From Flammeovirgaceae bacterium (GTDB lineage: Bacteria > Bacteroidota > Bacteroidia > Cytophagales > Cyclobacteriaceae), in assembly GCA_016712035.1 (NCBI GenBank), contig JADJRT010000019.1, positions 1 through 64,000 on the forward strand: a stretch of DNA of 64,000 nucleotides. Reading direction: 5' to 3'. Positions 49,419 through 60,687 of this stretch are shown here, in pieces (position 1 is the stretch's first letter; each line of letters starts with the position of its first letter). The translations under genes and the position numbers were made by a program. Below the pieces are notes generated by a model, which did not search any database, was not told the DNA's origin, and saw only the letters and a list, made by a program, of their open reading frames with translations.

Positions 49419-51379
49419 TTGAGAGCCTCAAAACCCTGTATACTAGTTCTTTTGCTGATTTTGCAAGGTGTTACACTCTCTGTTAACGCTCAAAAGGAAA
49501 AAAAAGGTTTTAAAAAAGGCGGAGTCGTTAAACTCAACGATTCTTTAACAATCTACAGCCAGTCTGACATATTCGATTTTCCCAACGTTAATAAGCTCGC
49601 GTATTATCAGAACGATGCAAAGCTCAAAAAAATCCGTGAGTTGGATGTTCCCGGGCAGGAAAAACAAATGTACGCTGAACTGAAAGAGTACGTGAAAAAT
49701 TTTGGAATTGAAAACTTCAGTAAGAATGTTGCCATGATCTGGCGATTGGCAAAACTTTCAGAAACGTACGGCACTCCCGGTGAATCCTTACTTTTGTATA
49801 AACTTGTTTTGAAGCATCATCAACAAGGGCTCGACATTAAAAATATTTATAAACGCTACGAACAGCTCGATCCCGAAAGGAAAGAAAACTACGTGCCCTT
49901 GGATTTTATTATAAGCTCGTTGAGTACAGAAAGGATATAGACACATTGCGTCCACCACAATCGGTGTTAATTAACATGGGTGGCTACATTAATTCCGACA
50001 AGGAAGACTATGGTCCCACGGTGGGCAATATAGATGATATGATTCTCTTTACGTCCAAGCGTAATGAGCATTACGATAAAACATACAATGAAGATTTGTT
50101 TTACAGTTATAAGGTTGAAAGCTATTGGGACAGCGCCCAACCTTTTAGCAGCATCAATACAGAATTCAACGAAGGGTCAGCGTGTTTAAGTCTAGATGGA
50201 AAATTTTTATACTTCTCGCGATGCAATGCTCCGGATGGTTTAGGTAATTGTGATTTATATGTGGCTAATTTAAAAGGCGATAGTACCTGGGGTGATGTAA
50301 AGAATTTAGGACCAAACATCAACAGCAGCGGTTGGGATTCGCATCCTTCCTTAACTCACCAAGGCGATACACTACTCTTTGCCTCTAACCGCATAGGCAC
50401 ATTTGGTTTGTCGGATATTTTTTATGCTGTAAAGAATGCAAAAGGTGTTTGGCAAAAGGCACTCAATGCGGGTCCAATCATAAACACCGTGCAAAGTGAA
50501 GTGAGTCCGTTTTACCATCACAAGTTTAACGTGCTGTATTTTAGTTCGAATGGGCATCCGCTCAACTTTGGCGAGTTCGATATTTATAAATCGCACCAGA
50601 TTAAAAACAGTTGGAGTGAACCCTTAAATACAGGACCGCTTGTGAATGGTGGTGGCAGCGAATATTATTTTACCATCGACTCCCAATCAAAGGATTTGTT
50701 TTATGCGCGGTCTGTTGAAGAAGATTTAAAGAATCTTGATTTGTATTCCTTTCCTGTACCGATGGAAGCCCAACCAGAAGCTGTAACCCAACTAAAAGGA
50801 AGTCTTAAAGATCCGCAAGGGAAATCAGTGAAGGGTATTGTTTCGGTTATTGATTTGGATGAGGGTGTTGAAGTGGCTCCCAAATTCATTCGCGATGATG
50901 GAACCTTCGACTTTAGCCTGATCAATAAGCGAAACTACTTGTTGATTATTCAGGGTGATGATTTTTTCCGCATTGAGGAAATCTTCTTTATGGATGGAGA
51001 CATGGAGATTAACAAGATTGCAGAACCCATTGAAAGTAAAATTGCTTTTCAATCGTTGGAGTTTGAAAATGGAAAAGCAAACATTTTACCCGCGATGCAT
51101 GCAGATCTTGATAAGATTGCCAACTTTTTAATCGATCATCCAACGTTTCAATTAGTAATCTCAGGTCATACTGATTCTGCCGGCAAGGAGGAATCCAACC
51201 TTAAACTTTCACAAGCCCGGGCCGATGCTATTAAAAACTATTTGAGTACTCAGTTCCAAATTGATTCCAATCGGATAACCGCAATAGGCTACGGAAGTTC
51301 CAAGCCCATAGTACAAGAAGTTACAGACGATCATAAGCAGTTGAATCGTAGAGTTGAGTTCGAGATTAAGAAGAATTAG
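49419..51379 (+). CDS. OmpA/PD40-repeat outer membrane protein (one apparent frameshift)
   Basis: Envelope protein of about 653 aa. A signal peptide (CILVLLLILQGVTLSVNAQ) is followed by a helical region, then WD40-like PD40 beta-propeller repeats (SACLSLDGKFLYFSR, SHPSLTHQGDTLLFASNR, VSPFYHHKFNVLYFSSNG), a carboxypeptidase-regulatory-like beta-sandwich (LKGSLKDPQGKSVKGIVSV) and a C-terminal OmpA peptidoglycan-binding domain (SGHTDSAGKEESNLKLSQAR, ending RRVEFEIKK). The break is in the T4 run 49904-49907: one more T gives LDFYYKLVEYRKDIDTL. Start taken as the TTG at 49419, directly before the signal peptide; uncertain. The architecture resembles Bacteroidota proteins such as SprE/PorE-type cell-wall-associated components, but I would not assign one of those names. 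Confidence 0.85.
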
Positions 51380-51389
51380 CTAAGAATTT

Positions 51390-51426
51390 AAGTGTCCTAC
51401 ACTTCTAAAGTGTAGGACACTTTTAT
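51390..51426 (+). terminator. terminator of the OmpA/PD40 gene (15-bp palindrome)
   Basis: Arms AAGTGTCCTACACTT (51390-51404) and its exact complement at 51408-51422, with a 3-nt loop and a run of T residues. It begins 11 bp after the stop codon. The long perfect stem also suggests a repetitive palindrome family. Confidence 0.85.
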
Positions 51427-51521
51427 TACAGATTGAAAAAGATTAGCCGGTCCCTATCATTGAGTAATTGGACGGTCCTAAAAATAAAATTATCTTTTGC
51501 CTTTCATCTAAACCTTCGTCT

Positions 51522-52984
51522 ATGAAAAAAATACTTTTTGGCTTGTCCCTCCTCACAGGACTATCAGCCTATGCCCAAACCGAAATAAACCCCAAAGTAA
51601 AACCCGATAAAGACAAGGAGTTTGTTGTCACCGATTTGAATAAGAAATTTCCCGTCTATCAAAAAGTTGCCCGCGACATCTGGACGTATGCTGAGTTAGG
51701 ATTTTTAGAAACCCAAAGCACCGAACGCTTACAAGGCGTTTTAAAAAGCGAAGGCTTTAACGTAAAGGCCGGAGTATCTGAAATGCCCACGGCTTTCGTT
51801 GCCACGTATGGAAGCGGTGGTCCAGTGATTGGAATTCTCGCGGAATTCGATGCCCTTCCAGGATTATCTCAAGATTCGATACCAGACAGAAAGATTGTAA
51901 CCGAAGGTGGCCCCGGTCATGCATGCGGCCATCATTTATTTGGAACCGCTTCTGTGGCTGCGGCTGTAACGTTGAAAGATTGGTTGATTAAAAATAAGAA
52001 AGCCGGAACGGTAAAATTATTTGGAACACCTGCGGAAGAAGGTGGCTCAGCAAAAGTATATATGGTACGCGATGGATTGTTTGATGATGTGGATGTTGTG
52101 TTGCATTGGCATCCATCGAGCGCCAATGATGCCAGCCCACAATCGTGCCTCGCGATCAAGCAAACTATTTTCAAATTCTATGGTCGCTCGGCTCATGCAG
52201 CCGCAGCCCCACAAGCGGGCCGTTCAGCACTGGACGGTTTAGAGGCCATGAACTACATGGTGAACCTGATGCGTGAACATGTACCCCAAGAAGCACGCAT
52301 TCATTACGTAATCAATAAAGGTGGTCTTGCTGCCAATGTTGTCCCCGATTATGCAGAAGCGGAGTATATGGTACGACATCCGGATGCACGCATGGTTGAA
52401 GAAATCTGGAATCGAATTGTGAAAGCAGGTGAAGGGGCTGCCAGCGGAACAGAAACTACGATGAAGTATGAAGTAATTTCAGGTTCATTTAATCTGGTGC
52501 CCAACGAAACCCTTGCCCGCTTAATGTACAACAACTTAAAAACAGTTGGCGGTGTTAATTACACTCAGCAAGAAGTTGAATTCGGAAAAAAAATTCAGGG
52601 TACCCTTACATTTAAAGTTCCGCCTCTTGAATCGGCAACCCAGGTACAACCTTTTAAAACCGGGGGTTTCTTTCCGGCCTCCACCGATGTCGGTGATATA
52701 ACATGGGTTGTTCCAACGGCAGGGCTGGTGTAGCAACGTGGGTGCCCGGTGTTCCCGCGCACTCATGGCAAGCGGTAGCATCTGGCGGCACAAGCATTGG
52801 CTATAAAGCCATGGACAATGCGGCAAAAATTATTGCCATGACGGGCATTGATATTTTTAATAATCCTTCCATCATCGGTAAAGCTAAGAAAGAGTTAAAT
52901 GATTTTGTTGGTCCAGATTTTAAATACAAATCTATGATTGGTGATCGTAAACCACCGCTGGATTTTAGAAAGGGGAAACAGTAA
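51522..52984 (+). CDS. secreted M20-family amidohydrolase (one apparent frameshift)
   Basis: Metal-dependent peptidase/amidohydrolase of about 487 aa, with signal peptide MKKILFGLSLLTGLSAYAQ. Metal-site motifs: GILAEFDALPG, GHACGHH, the catalytic Glu pair in GTPAEEGGSAK, and VLHWHPSS. The second domain is the dimerisation/lid domain. This layout is that of the AbgB/IAA-amino-acid hydrolase-like M20D group. The frame breaks near the GGG at 52722-52724: one added G rejoins WVVPTAG to AGVATWVPGVPAHSW, which carries the C-terminal metal His. The ATG at 51522 is chosen because the signal peptide starts there. The substrate, an N-acyl or N-aminoacyl compound, is not determinable. Confidence 0.88.
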
Positions 52985-53010
52985 TTGATAAATTGTCTCG
53001 GATGATTATT

Positions 53011-53034
53011 TCGGTCTGTGAAGACACAGACCGA
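53011..53034. repeat. palindromic intergenic repeat, family 1 copy B
   Basis: A perfect 10-bp stem with loop AAGA; core GGTCTGTG/CACAGACC as at 5312-5335 but with outer flank TC/GA instead of AT/AT. Twenty-seven base pairs after the M20 gene stop. A degraded partial copy may follow at about 53075-53090. Confidence 0.7.
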
Positions 53035-53143
53035 GGAGATTGGATTCATTGAAAGAATAGAAACATCTATCCTGATCTATGAGCACACAGAACAAGGAAG
53101 TTGAAAAGAGCAGGCCATAGAAATTGGAGATAATAAAACAAGA

Positions 53144-53165
53144 AGGGCATCCTACCAGATGCCCT
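53144..53165 (-). terminator. terminator downstream of rseP
   Basis: AGGGCATC (53144-53151) pairs with GATGCCCT (53158-53165) around a 6-nt loop. On the minus strand it is followed by TCTTGTTTTATT. It is 27 bp past the rseP stop and ends the dxr-rseP transcript. Confidence 0.75.
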
Positions 53166-53191
53166 ACTTCGCTGCGTATAGGCTCTATTAA

Positions 53192-54558
53192 TTATCCTCC
53201 AGTTACCAACTTGGCGATATCGTTATAGAAAACAAACACCATCAGTAACAACAGAATTGCCATTCCGACTTTGATTGCATTCTCAAAAAATTTCTCCGAG
53301 GGCTCGCGACCGCTGATCATTTCATAAAGTAAGAACACGACATAGCCGCCATCCAAAGCGGGTATGGGAAGCAAATTCATAAATGCCAATACCATAGATA
53401 GCAAGCCCGTCATGCGCCAGAAGCGCTCCCAATCCCAAGTGCCTCCATAGGCTTTGGCCATACCAATAGGTCCCGATAATGATTTTTGGAAAGAAAGTTG
53501 ACCGGTAAAATTTTACGGAATGCTTTTACCTGTACGATAATAACATCGAAGGCACGGCCTGGCCCAATAAGCAATGCCTGACCCATCGAATACGTTACAT
53601 TCTTCTCTCCTTCAGCGGGTACAATCTCATTGGGTACATAGAAGCCAATACCAGGCTCGCCTTTAAAATATTCCGTATAGGAAATTACTTGCGTTCCACG
53701 CTTCACTGAAAACTGTAATGAATCGCCCGTAAAATTACTTGTAATAGCTTTTAGTTCATCGTGGTAAACCACGGGTTGATTTTGAATTGCCACAATCAAA
53801 TCACCTTGCTGAAGGTTAATGCGTTCGGCAATGGTACCCTTGCTAACCTCGTCTACTACCGGCACCCTACGTGGAATTAAAAAGTTGGCAACAGCTTCTT
53901 TCTTATCAAACTGCTCAATGAAGTTTGATGGAATCGGGATTTCAATTTCCTGATTACCCCGTAACACCGTGTAAGAAGAATTGTGCGAAAGCAACACATC
54001 GGGTTTTGCTACATCATCGAAATATTCAAACTTCTGGCCGTTGATCTTTATAATTTTATCTCCGGTTTGAATGCCAATCTGCTGGGCCAGGTCAAGCGCC
54101 TGCACGCCACCATGGCTATTCACATAATCATTTAAGATATAGCGGTCGCCCAAGGCATAGACCATCCCAATAAAAATCAACACGCCAACAATCACATTTA
54201 CAATAATGCCGCCTAACATAACAATCAATCGCTGCCAGGCTGGCTTAGCACGAAACTCCCAAGGCTGCGGTTCTGCTTTCAATTGTTCTTTGTCCATGCT
54301 CTCATCCACCATGCCGGCAATTTTTACATAGCCACCTAAGGGAAACCAGCCTATACCAAACTCAGTATCTCCTTTCTTGAACTTTACTAAAGAAAAGTTG
54401 AGTACGTTGGCCATGGGAAATAAAAAGTCGAAGAAGAGATAAAATTTCTCTACCCGTATATTAAACATGCGGGCCGTAATAAAATGACCCCACTCGTGTA
54501 CTGCAATTAAAATCGAAAGGCTCAGCAGCAGCTGGGCCGTCATAATAAATCCTTCCAT
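53192..54558 (-). CDS. rseP: site-2 protease RseP (one apparent frameshift)
   Basis: Intramembrane zinc metalloprotease of about 455 aa. The HExxH site is H21-E-W-G-H25 in the first membrane helix. Two PDZ domains follow (around IGIQTGDKIIKINGQK and INLQQGDLIVAIQNQ). The third metal ligand motif is LPIPALDGG near the C-terminus, with further hydrophobic helices after it. The frame breaks near CC at 53502-53503: one more base gives ILPGQLSFQKSLSGPIGMAKAYG. The ATG overlaps the dxr stop by one base (TAATG), a common Bacteroidota arrangement that couples isoprenoid and stress genes. Confidence 0.94.
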
Positions 54559-55720
54559 TAGTTAATTAGTTCTTTTGCTTTAATTCTCGTTTCCCTATCT
54601 GTACTCACGTAATCCTCGTAGGCGGGACTAGCGGTATAATTCATTTTAGCCAGGCATTGTTCCACTACGTCCGACATTTGCAGAAAACCCAGCCTATTGT
54701 TCAAAAATTCCTCCACAGCCACTTCATTGGCAGCATTGAGCACGCATGGCATATTTCCGCCCCTACCCAATGCTTCGAACGCGAGCGCAAGATTACGAAA
54801 AGTTTCTGTATCGGGCTTCTCAAATGTTAGTGCCGCATAGTCAGCAAAATCAAATCTGGGAAATTGGCTTTTAAGCCGAACCGGATAAGACATGGCAAAC
54901 TGGATGGGTAAACGCATATCCGGCAATCCCAAGTTGTGCTTTGATAGACCCATCTTCAAACTGAACCAGCGAATGAATGATGGATTGAGGATGAACAACT
55001 ACTTCTACTTGTTCTGTTTTCAATCCAAAAAGCCACTTTGCTTCAATAACTTCCAAACCCTTATTCATAAGGGTTGCTGAATCAATCGTAACTTTTGCGC
55101 CCATTGTCCAGTTTGGGTGTTTTAGCGCCTGGGCTTTAGTAACATCCATCAATTCATTCCTTTTCTTTCCGCGAAAGGGTCCACCGGAAGCTGTCAGGAT
55201 TATTTTTTCGATGGGATTATGAAACTCCCCCCACCAGACACTGAAATATGGCCGAATGTTCGGAATCAACCGGGTAGATATTAACTCCCTTTTCCTGAGC
55301 CAACTTTGTCACCAACTCACCAGCCACCACCAATGTTTCTTTATTGGCCAAAGCAATATTTTTTCCGGCTTCAATGGCCTTGATTGTTGGCATTAATCCC
55401 GAATAACCAACAAGAGCGGTTAGCACCAGATCAACAGAATCCATTTGCACGACTGAGCCTAGAGCGTTTTCTCCAGCAAAAACTTTTATGCCCAAGGGAA
55501 GCAAGGCCTCCTTTACTTTCGGATAGTGTGCGTCATTGACTATAACTACAGCGTTTGGATTGAAGCGTTTTGCCTGATCTATCAGAAGTTCGGCATTGTT
55601 CTGTGCCGTTAATACCTCAACTTCAAACTCGTTTGGATAATTTGTGATTACTTCCAACGCCTGTGTGCCGATGGAACCGGTAGAACCGAGAATAGCGATA
55701 CGTTTTTTTATATGATCCAA
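54558..55720 (-). CDS. dxr: 1-deoxy-D-xylulose 5-phosphate reductoisomerase (two apparent frameshifts)
   Basis: Second enzyme of the MEP isoprenoid pathway, NADPH dependent, about 387 aa. NADPH loop GSTGSIG at residues 12-18; ALANKETLVVAG, then SEHSAIFQCL, ILTASGGPFRG, HPNWTMGAKVTIDSATLMNKG and HPQSIIHSLVQFEDGS are diagnostic. Two insertions break the frame: a C6 run at 55227-55232 that should be C5 (restores CLVGEFHNPIEKI), and a CCC at 54928-54930 that should be CC (restores AQLGLPDMRLPIQFAMSYP). The stop overlaps the rseP ATG by one base. Confidence 0.95.
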
Positions 55721-55861
55721 ACGGGAGTACTTATTTGTGAATATTAATGGAATGCAAAAGTGGTAAATTGATAGTACATTTTAAACTCTCTCCAAACATC
55801 CAAATGTCAAACTATTCAATTACGGATATCGTTTGACTATTTATAATAACCTGCAGAGTAA

Positions 55862-58800
55862 TTATTCTGATAAATCCTTAATCCGAATGCTTCTGAACTT
55901 AACTACCGACCCGTGTCCTAAAAATCCAATGTGTCCTGAGTTACGATTCAATCCTGGATGATCTTTATGATCAAGCGTTCCATTTTTGGAAGCCTTCTTC
56001 ATGTCTCCTTCCAGAATGATCGTTCCGTTCAACGTTACTTTGATATAATTACCTTTCACATACACTTCTTCTTGATTCCATTCACCGGTTGGTTTTAAAA
56101 AACCTCGCTTAGCAGGTATCACACCGTATACAGATCCATGATATTGATATACTTCCAACTTAGCATAGACCGGAGCCTCATTATCCAATATTTGAATTTC
56201 CTTTCCCTCATAAGCGGCATCTCCTTCCAATGGCGAGTGAATACCCAACCCATTGTTGGCACCTTCAGTAAGTTGAAATTCAAATCGGAAGATAAAGTCA
56301 GAATACTCCTTTGCCGTAAATAAATTACCATGCCCTTCTTTGGTCGGGTAAATAGCGATCGCATTATCCTCCACCACGTAATCAATCTTATTACCAACCC
56401 AGTTATTCAAATCCTTACCATTGAACAATAATTCAAAGCCTTGTTCCTTTTCTTCTTTCGAAAGTTCATAGGGTTTCGTGCCCAATTCCTTCACATAAAT
56501 ATTTCTGAATGCCAGATCAGTTCCATGGGCCTGCAGTTCAATTGCTTCTTCTATAAAAATGGGTAGATTTCTATCCCAGTAATTTTCTAAGACCACATTA
56601 TCTACTACCAATACTCCATTTAAATACACCGTAACGCGGTCGCCAATCATTTTAATGTAAAAAGTATTCCATTCTCCTACTGGGTTATCTGCCAATACTA
56701 GCGGAGTACTTCTGCCTTTCTGGTTATTGTACAGTCCTCCAGATCCTACTTGCGCACCAACATCCGTGCGGGCAATATCCCAGATTTGAACTTGTGGAGT
56801 ACCCCGTAAATAAATTCCACTATCTCCATTTTTAGAAATTTTCCAATCCACAATCATTTCAAAATCCCCGTAAGGTCGTGTAGTGCAAAGGTTGGCTCCA
56901 TCGCCTTGAAAAACGATCATACCATCTTTCACACTCCAGTTGTCTTTCACTTTTGCATTAGCCTCATCCTGCTTCTTTGCCAATACTTCTTTCATCATCT
57001 TAGCGCGGGCTATAGGATTTTCCACCAAGCCTTGCCAACCGCTAAGATCCTTTCCATTAAAGATCGATTCGTAGCCTTTGGTGTATGGAAGATTTTGGAG
57101 ATAGGTAAGAATATCAATTCGTTCATATTGGCTATCCTCTCCGGTTAGCTTATCAAGAATGCGCTCAAGAATTTTACGCACCTCTACGCCTGTAAGGCCC
57201 GGTTTTGCATCGGAAGTAGGCAAAGCAATCTGCATGACTGCACGACTGGCCGCACTGCTCAACTCCGCATCATCCATGTAGTTTGAAACGAACATAAGCG
57301 ACAAAAATGTTCTTACGTTACCCGCTGCTCGTAGTACTGCAATTTTTCATTCCTAGCTGAAGCCAGGGGCATGATTTCACGCAGCATCAAAAGCTTTTGA
57401 TCATCCGGCCAGGAAGATTTCCCTGTCTGTGAAATAAAGGCATAGAGTGCTTGTCCATGATATTTTTTCAAGCTCTCATTCTTCCTGATTGCCAGCAAGG
57501 TTCTGACTGACTCCTGATTTTGCCAATTCTTCAATGCCTCAAAAGCTACTTCCTTTTCGTTCTCGTTGCCTTGATAAAAGAGGTGACTACTTTTTCCAGC
57601 GCACCTGAATCATTTATATAAGGCAATACTGGAAGTAATTTTACTTTTTGATTGGCATAGGCTTCGTTGATTAATCCTGCTGTATTTTTATCAATAGCTG
57701 AAATAATGGCCGACTGAATTGCCTTTAATTCATTACTATTTTCTGTGCGGCTAAGCATTGCTAAAAGAGTATTTATGTTACTCCCTGAAGAAACATTTGG
57801 CAATGCATTAAACGCTGCCTCCTTAACCAAGGCTTCACTGGATGTTGTTTCTTTTGCAACCACATCAAAATAATTTACTGCACGTCTTGTAGCAAGAATT
57901 TCTAATAAGGCAATTTTATTTTTTGATTGAGCTAATTCTATTTTTGTGCTACCCATTCATCCGTTTCCTTATCGGCCACCTGAAGTAATGCTGATTGCGC
58001 TAACGCTAATTCATCAGCATCGGTTGAACTCAACAGGTAATCTAGTAAGGCGGGTGTGTATTTTTATTTCTATAGGATGCGATCTCTGAAGCTGCGGTAA
58101 TTCTTACCGGTTTATTTTTTGAAGAAAGAGCCGGCAACAACATAGCATCGACAAAGCCCTCATTGTGATTCGCTTTAGCCAACATCCTGAGTATATCTGC
58201 CTGATCGGCTTCTGTTGCTTTTTTATACTCCTTCTGCCATAGCTTCATTGCCTTTGCAGAGCCAGCTGATGGTGCTGCTATTTTCAACACTTCCTTTTTA
58301 TACTCATCGTCAAAACGGCCACGTTCTTTTATTAAGGTTACCAACGTTGCATCCGGATCAACTTGCGCAAGAGCCTTTAGTCCTGCCAATCTGAAATGTT
58401 GTTGTGAGGCGTTCAACGTATTGTCAAGTATCGTCTTACTTATTTCCTTGACTAGCGTGTTGTTACCCTTGGTGGTTATCTGATGCAAATATTCAACCAA
58501 GGCAGTAGTTGCTTCCGTTGGATCATATTTGAACCCAACATTTTTTGCTTGTTGTAATAGCGCCTGGTAAGAACTCGCATCGGCCAACAAAGCCACTGTC
58601 CACAAGGCTTGCCTCTTTAATAAAATGTTATTGTTTGATGTGAATGTTGTAATTGATGCTAGTGCGGGAAGGTATTTTAATTCACCAACTGCTTTAATCA
58701 ATCGCACTTGCGCAGGCGCGGATTGATTTGGCAATGCATCTGCAATTGTTTTTTTTGAATCTTCAGTGCCAATAGCTACCAGAGCTGAAATAGCTTGGTC

Positions 58801-59241
58801 GTAGGAATCCTTATCGCCAATATAATTTTTGAGAACCGCTACTGATTCATTCGGCCCAACCAGTTTCAGGTTATCCATGAAATAGGCCTTTACTTCTGCA
58901 TTGGTACTTTTTTTCAAGGCAACGAGATAAGCCTGTTCAATTTTTGCCTTCTCTTCTTTGGTTGTGCTATAATGCGTTAGCAAGGATACCGCATATCGGA
59001 ATGGTATTCCTTCCGCTACTCCATTGGGCTGCACGCCATCCGTTATTAATAGCAACCCATCGCTTCCTAAGTTGATGACCTCCTTAAATATTCGGGTTGC
59101 TTGCTGATTATCAGTAGCGGGCAACAGTGCCAATGCATCGGCTACCTTCGTCTTAACTAATCGTTGGTCCTGCGCTGAGAGTAACAGCGGAACAAAAATT
59201 AACAACAGGAAAAATATGCGGGCGATTTTATTTAGTCTCAT
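55862..59241 (-). CDS. secreted HEAT-repeat protein with two DUF1080 (3-keto-disaccharide hydrolase) domains (four apparent frameshifts)
   Basis: After repair, one protein of about 1,126 aa: signal peptide (IFFLLLIFVPLLLSAQ), a long helical HEAT-like region (about residues 30-660), and two C-terminal DUF1080 jelly-roll domains, each opening with FNGKDLSGWQG or FNGKDLNNWVG. Breaks occur at GGG 58052-58054, T5 57941-57945, T5 57591-57595 and T5 57343-57347 (plus strand). Each is a one-base loss whose repair reads through, for example to EWVAQKIELAQSK and NEKIAVLRAAGNV. DUF1080 enzymes hydrolyse 3-keto-glycosides. The oxidoreductase 23 bp upstream would be the obvious partner that makes the 3-keto substrate. 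Start chosen at the ATG before the signal peptide. Confidence 0.83.
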
Positions 59242-59264
59242 TTCTTTTAGTCTAAAAGTGGTGA

Positions 59265-60551
59265 TTAGATTTTCCAAGGGCCTCTCATCGGTTGATTGAT
59301 CAGTCGATTAGCAGCCTCATCGTTGATGAACTCCTGCTTAACCGGATCAAAATCCAACGATCTTCCTAATTGAAGGGCTATCTTACCCATGTTTACGATG
59401 GTTGCAGATCGGAAACCATTCAGTTCATTGAGTCCAAACTTCTTGCGGCTCCGCACAGAATCCGAAAATACCGTCATCTGTGGTTCTGGGTCAGGCAGCG
59501 TATCTATAACTTTTAAAATGTTCGGAATATCCGATTTAAAGCCTCGGAAAATTTTTCCGTTTGGCCCTTCAATGTATGGCACGTTTGCATCTTTGTTCTC
59601 GCCATCTAAAATAATCTTACACCCATCCGCATAGGTAAATTCAATCCGCCTCCAGGTACCTACGGCATCATCGTGTTGTTGGGGACAATCAACATCTACA
59701 CGTATTGGACTTGTATCATCTTTTCCTAAAAAATATTGCACGGGGTCTATATAATGTTGCCCCATATCACCAAGACCTCCACCATCATAATCCCAATAAC
59801 CACGGAACGTGCTATGTACCCGATGTGGATTATACGGCTTATATTGAGCTGGGCCCAACCACATGTCGTAATCGAGTTCTGGTGGCACCGGCATTGGATT
59901 CAAATCTGTTTTCCCGACCCAGTAAAACTTCCAGTTAAATCCAGTTACTCCACTGATTGTCACTTTAAGAGGCCAGCCTAACATTCCGCTATCAACAATT
60001 TTCTTCAAGGGTTTAACCGTTGTTCCCATTCCATAGAAATTATCTTTAAACCTAAACCATGTGTTGAGCCTGAACATGCGACCATATTGTTCCATAGCCT
60101 CTACCACTCGCTTGCCCTCACCAATCGTTTTGGTCATCGGTTTTTCGCACCACACATCTTTGCCTGCCTGGGCAGCCATTACCGACATTATACCATGCCA
60201 GTGAGGCGGTGTGGCAATGTGAACCACATCAATATCCGGTTGTGTCAACAATTCTCTGAAATCGGAATACCCGCGCACATTTCCACCTGCCAGTGCAATA
60301 CCATCTTTAAGGTGATTTTTATCAACATCGCACATGGCCACCACTTTAGTGCCTTCATAGGCAATGTGCCCACGCCCCATACCACCTACACCAATAATGG
60401 CTTTAGTAAGCATATCGCTGGGTGCCATAAATCCTGGGCCGCCTAATACATGGCGAGGTACAATAGCAAAAGCACCAATGGCGAGAGCCGATTTTTTTAT
60501 GAAATCCCTGCGTGATTGATGTGTGGAACTGATGTTTTTTTCCTTTTTCAT
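59265..60551 (-). CDS. Tat-exported Gfo/Idh/MocA family oxidoreductase
   Basis: NAD(P)-dependent sugar oxidoreductase of about 428 aa. Start taken at the ATG 60551 because it opens into a twin-arginine signal: QSRRDFIKKSALAIGAFAI, with R14-R15. The nucleotide-binding loop is AIIGVGGMGRGHI and the conserved Glu-Lys-Pro is in DVWCEKPMTK. Export by Tat means the enzyme folds with its cofactor before translocation and acts in the periplasm. It lies 23 bp upstream of the HEAT/DUF1080 gene in the same direction, so an operon is likely. I infer oxidation of a glycoside at C3 to a 3-keto form. Confidence 0.9.
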   Translation of the reverse strand: MKKEKNISSTHQSRRDFIKKSALAIGAFAIVPRHVLGGPGFMAPSDMLTKAIIGVGGMGRGHIAYEGTKVVAMCDVDKNHLKDGIALAGGNVRGYSDFRELLTQPDIDVVHIATPPHWHGIMSVMAAQAGKDVWCEKPMTKTIGEGKRVVEAMEQYGRMFRLNTWFRFKDNFYGMGTTVKPLKKIVDSGMLGWPLKVTISGVTGFNWKFYWVGKTDLNPMPVPPELDYDMWLGPAQYKPYNPHRVHSTFRGYWDYDGGGLGDMGQHYIDPVQYFLGKDDTSPIRVDVDCPQQHDDAVGTWRRIEFTYADGCKIILDGENKDANVPYIEGPNGKIFRGFKSDIPNILKVIDTLPDPEPQMTVFSDSVRSRKKFGLNELNGFRSATIVNMGKIALQLGRSLDFDPVKQEFINDEAANRLINQPMRGPWKI

Positions 60552-60687
60552 TAGACTGGAAATTATGAATGTATATGAATAATCTGGAAAGAGATAGTAG
60601 CTTATATTTGATAGAAATAATCTGACGCCAATGTACTTATTTAAGAACAAAAAAATACCGGGCTTATATATCCGGTAAATTTAGTTC

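Noticed and set aside
49330..49420. A Bacteroidetes promoter (TAAATTTG at 49372) for the OmpA/PD40 gene
   Set aside because: The -7-like octamer fits, but no TTG-type -33 element occurs at the right distance, so the site is not supported.
53070..53095. A third full copy of palindrome family 1
   Set aside because: Only fragments such as cacacagaac remain and the arms do not pair over the required length.
53192..55720. Programmed ribosomal frameshifting as the reason for split dxr and rseP frames
   Set aside because: The breaks are both + and - one base in assorted short runs, lack a recurrent slippery heptamer or pseudoknot, and occur in dozens of unrelated genes. Error is simpler.
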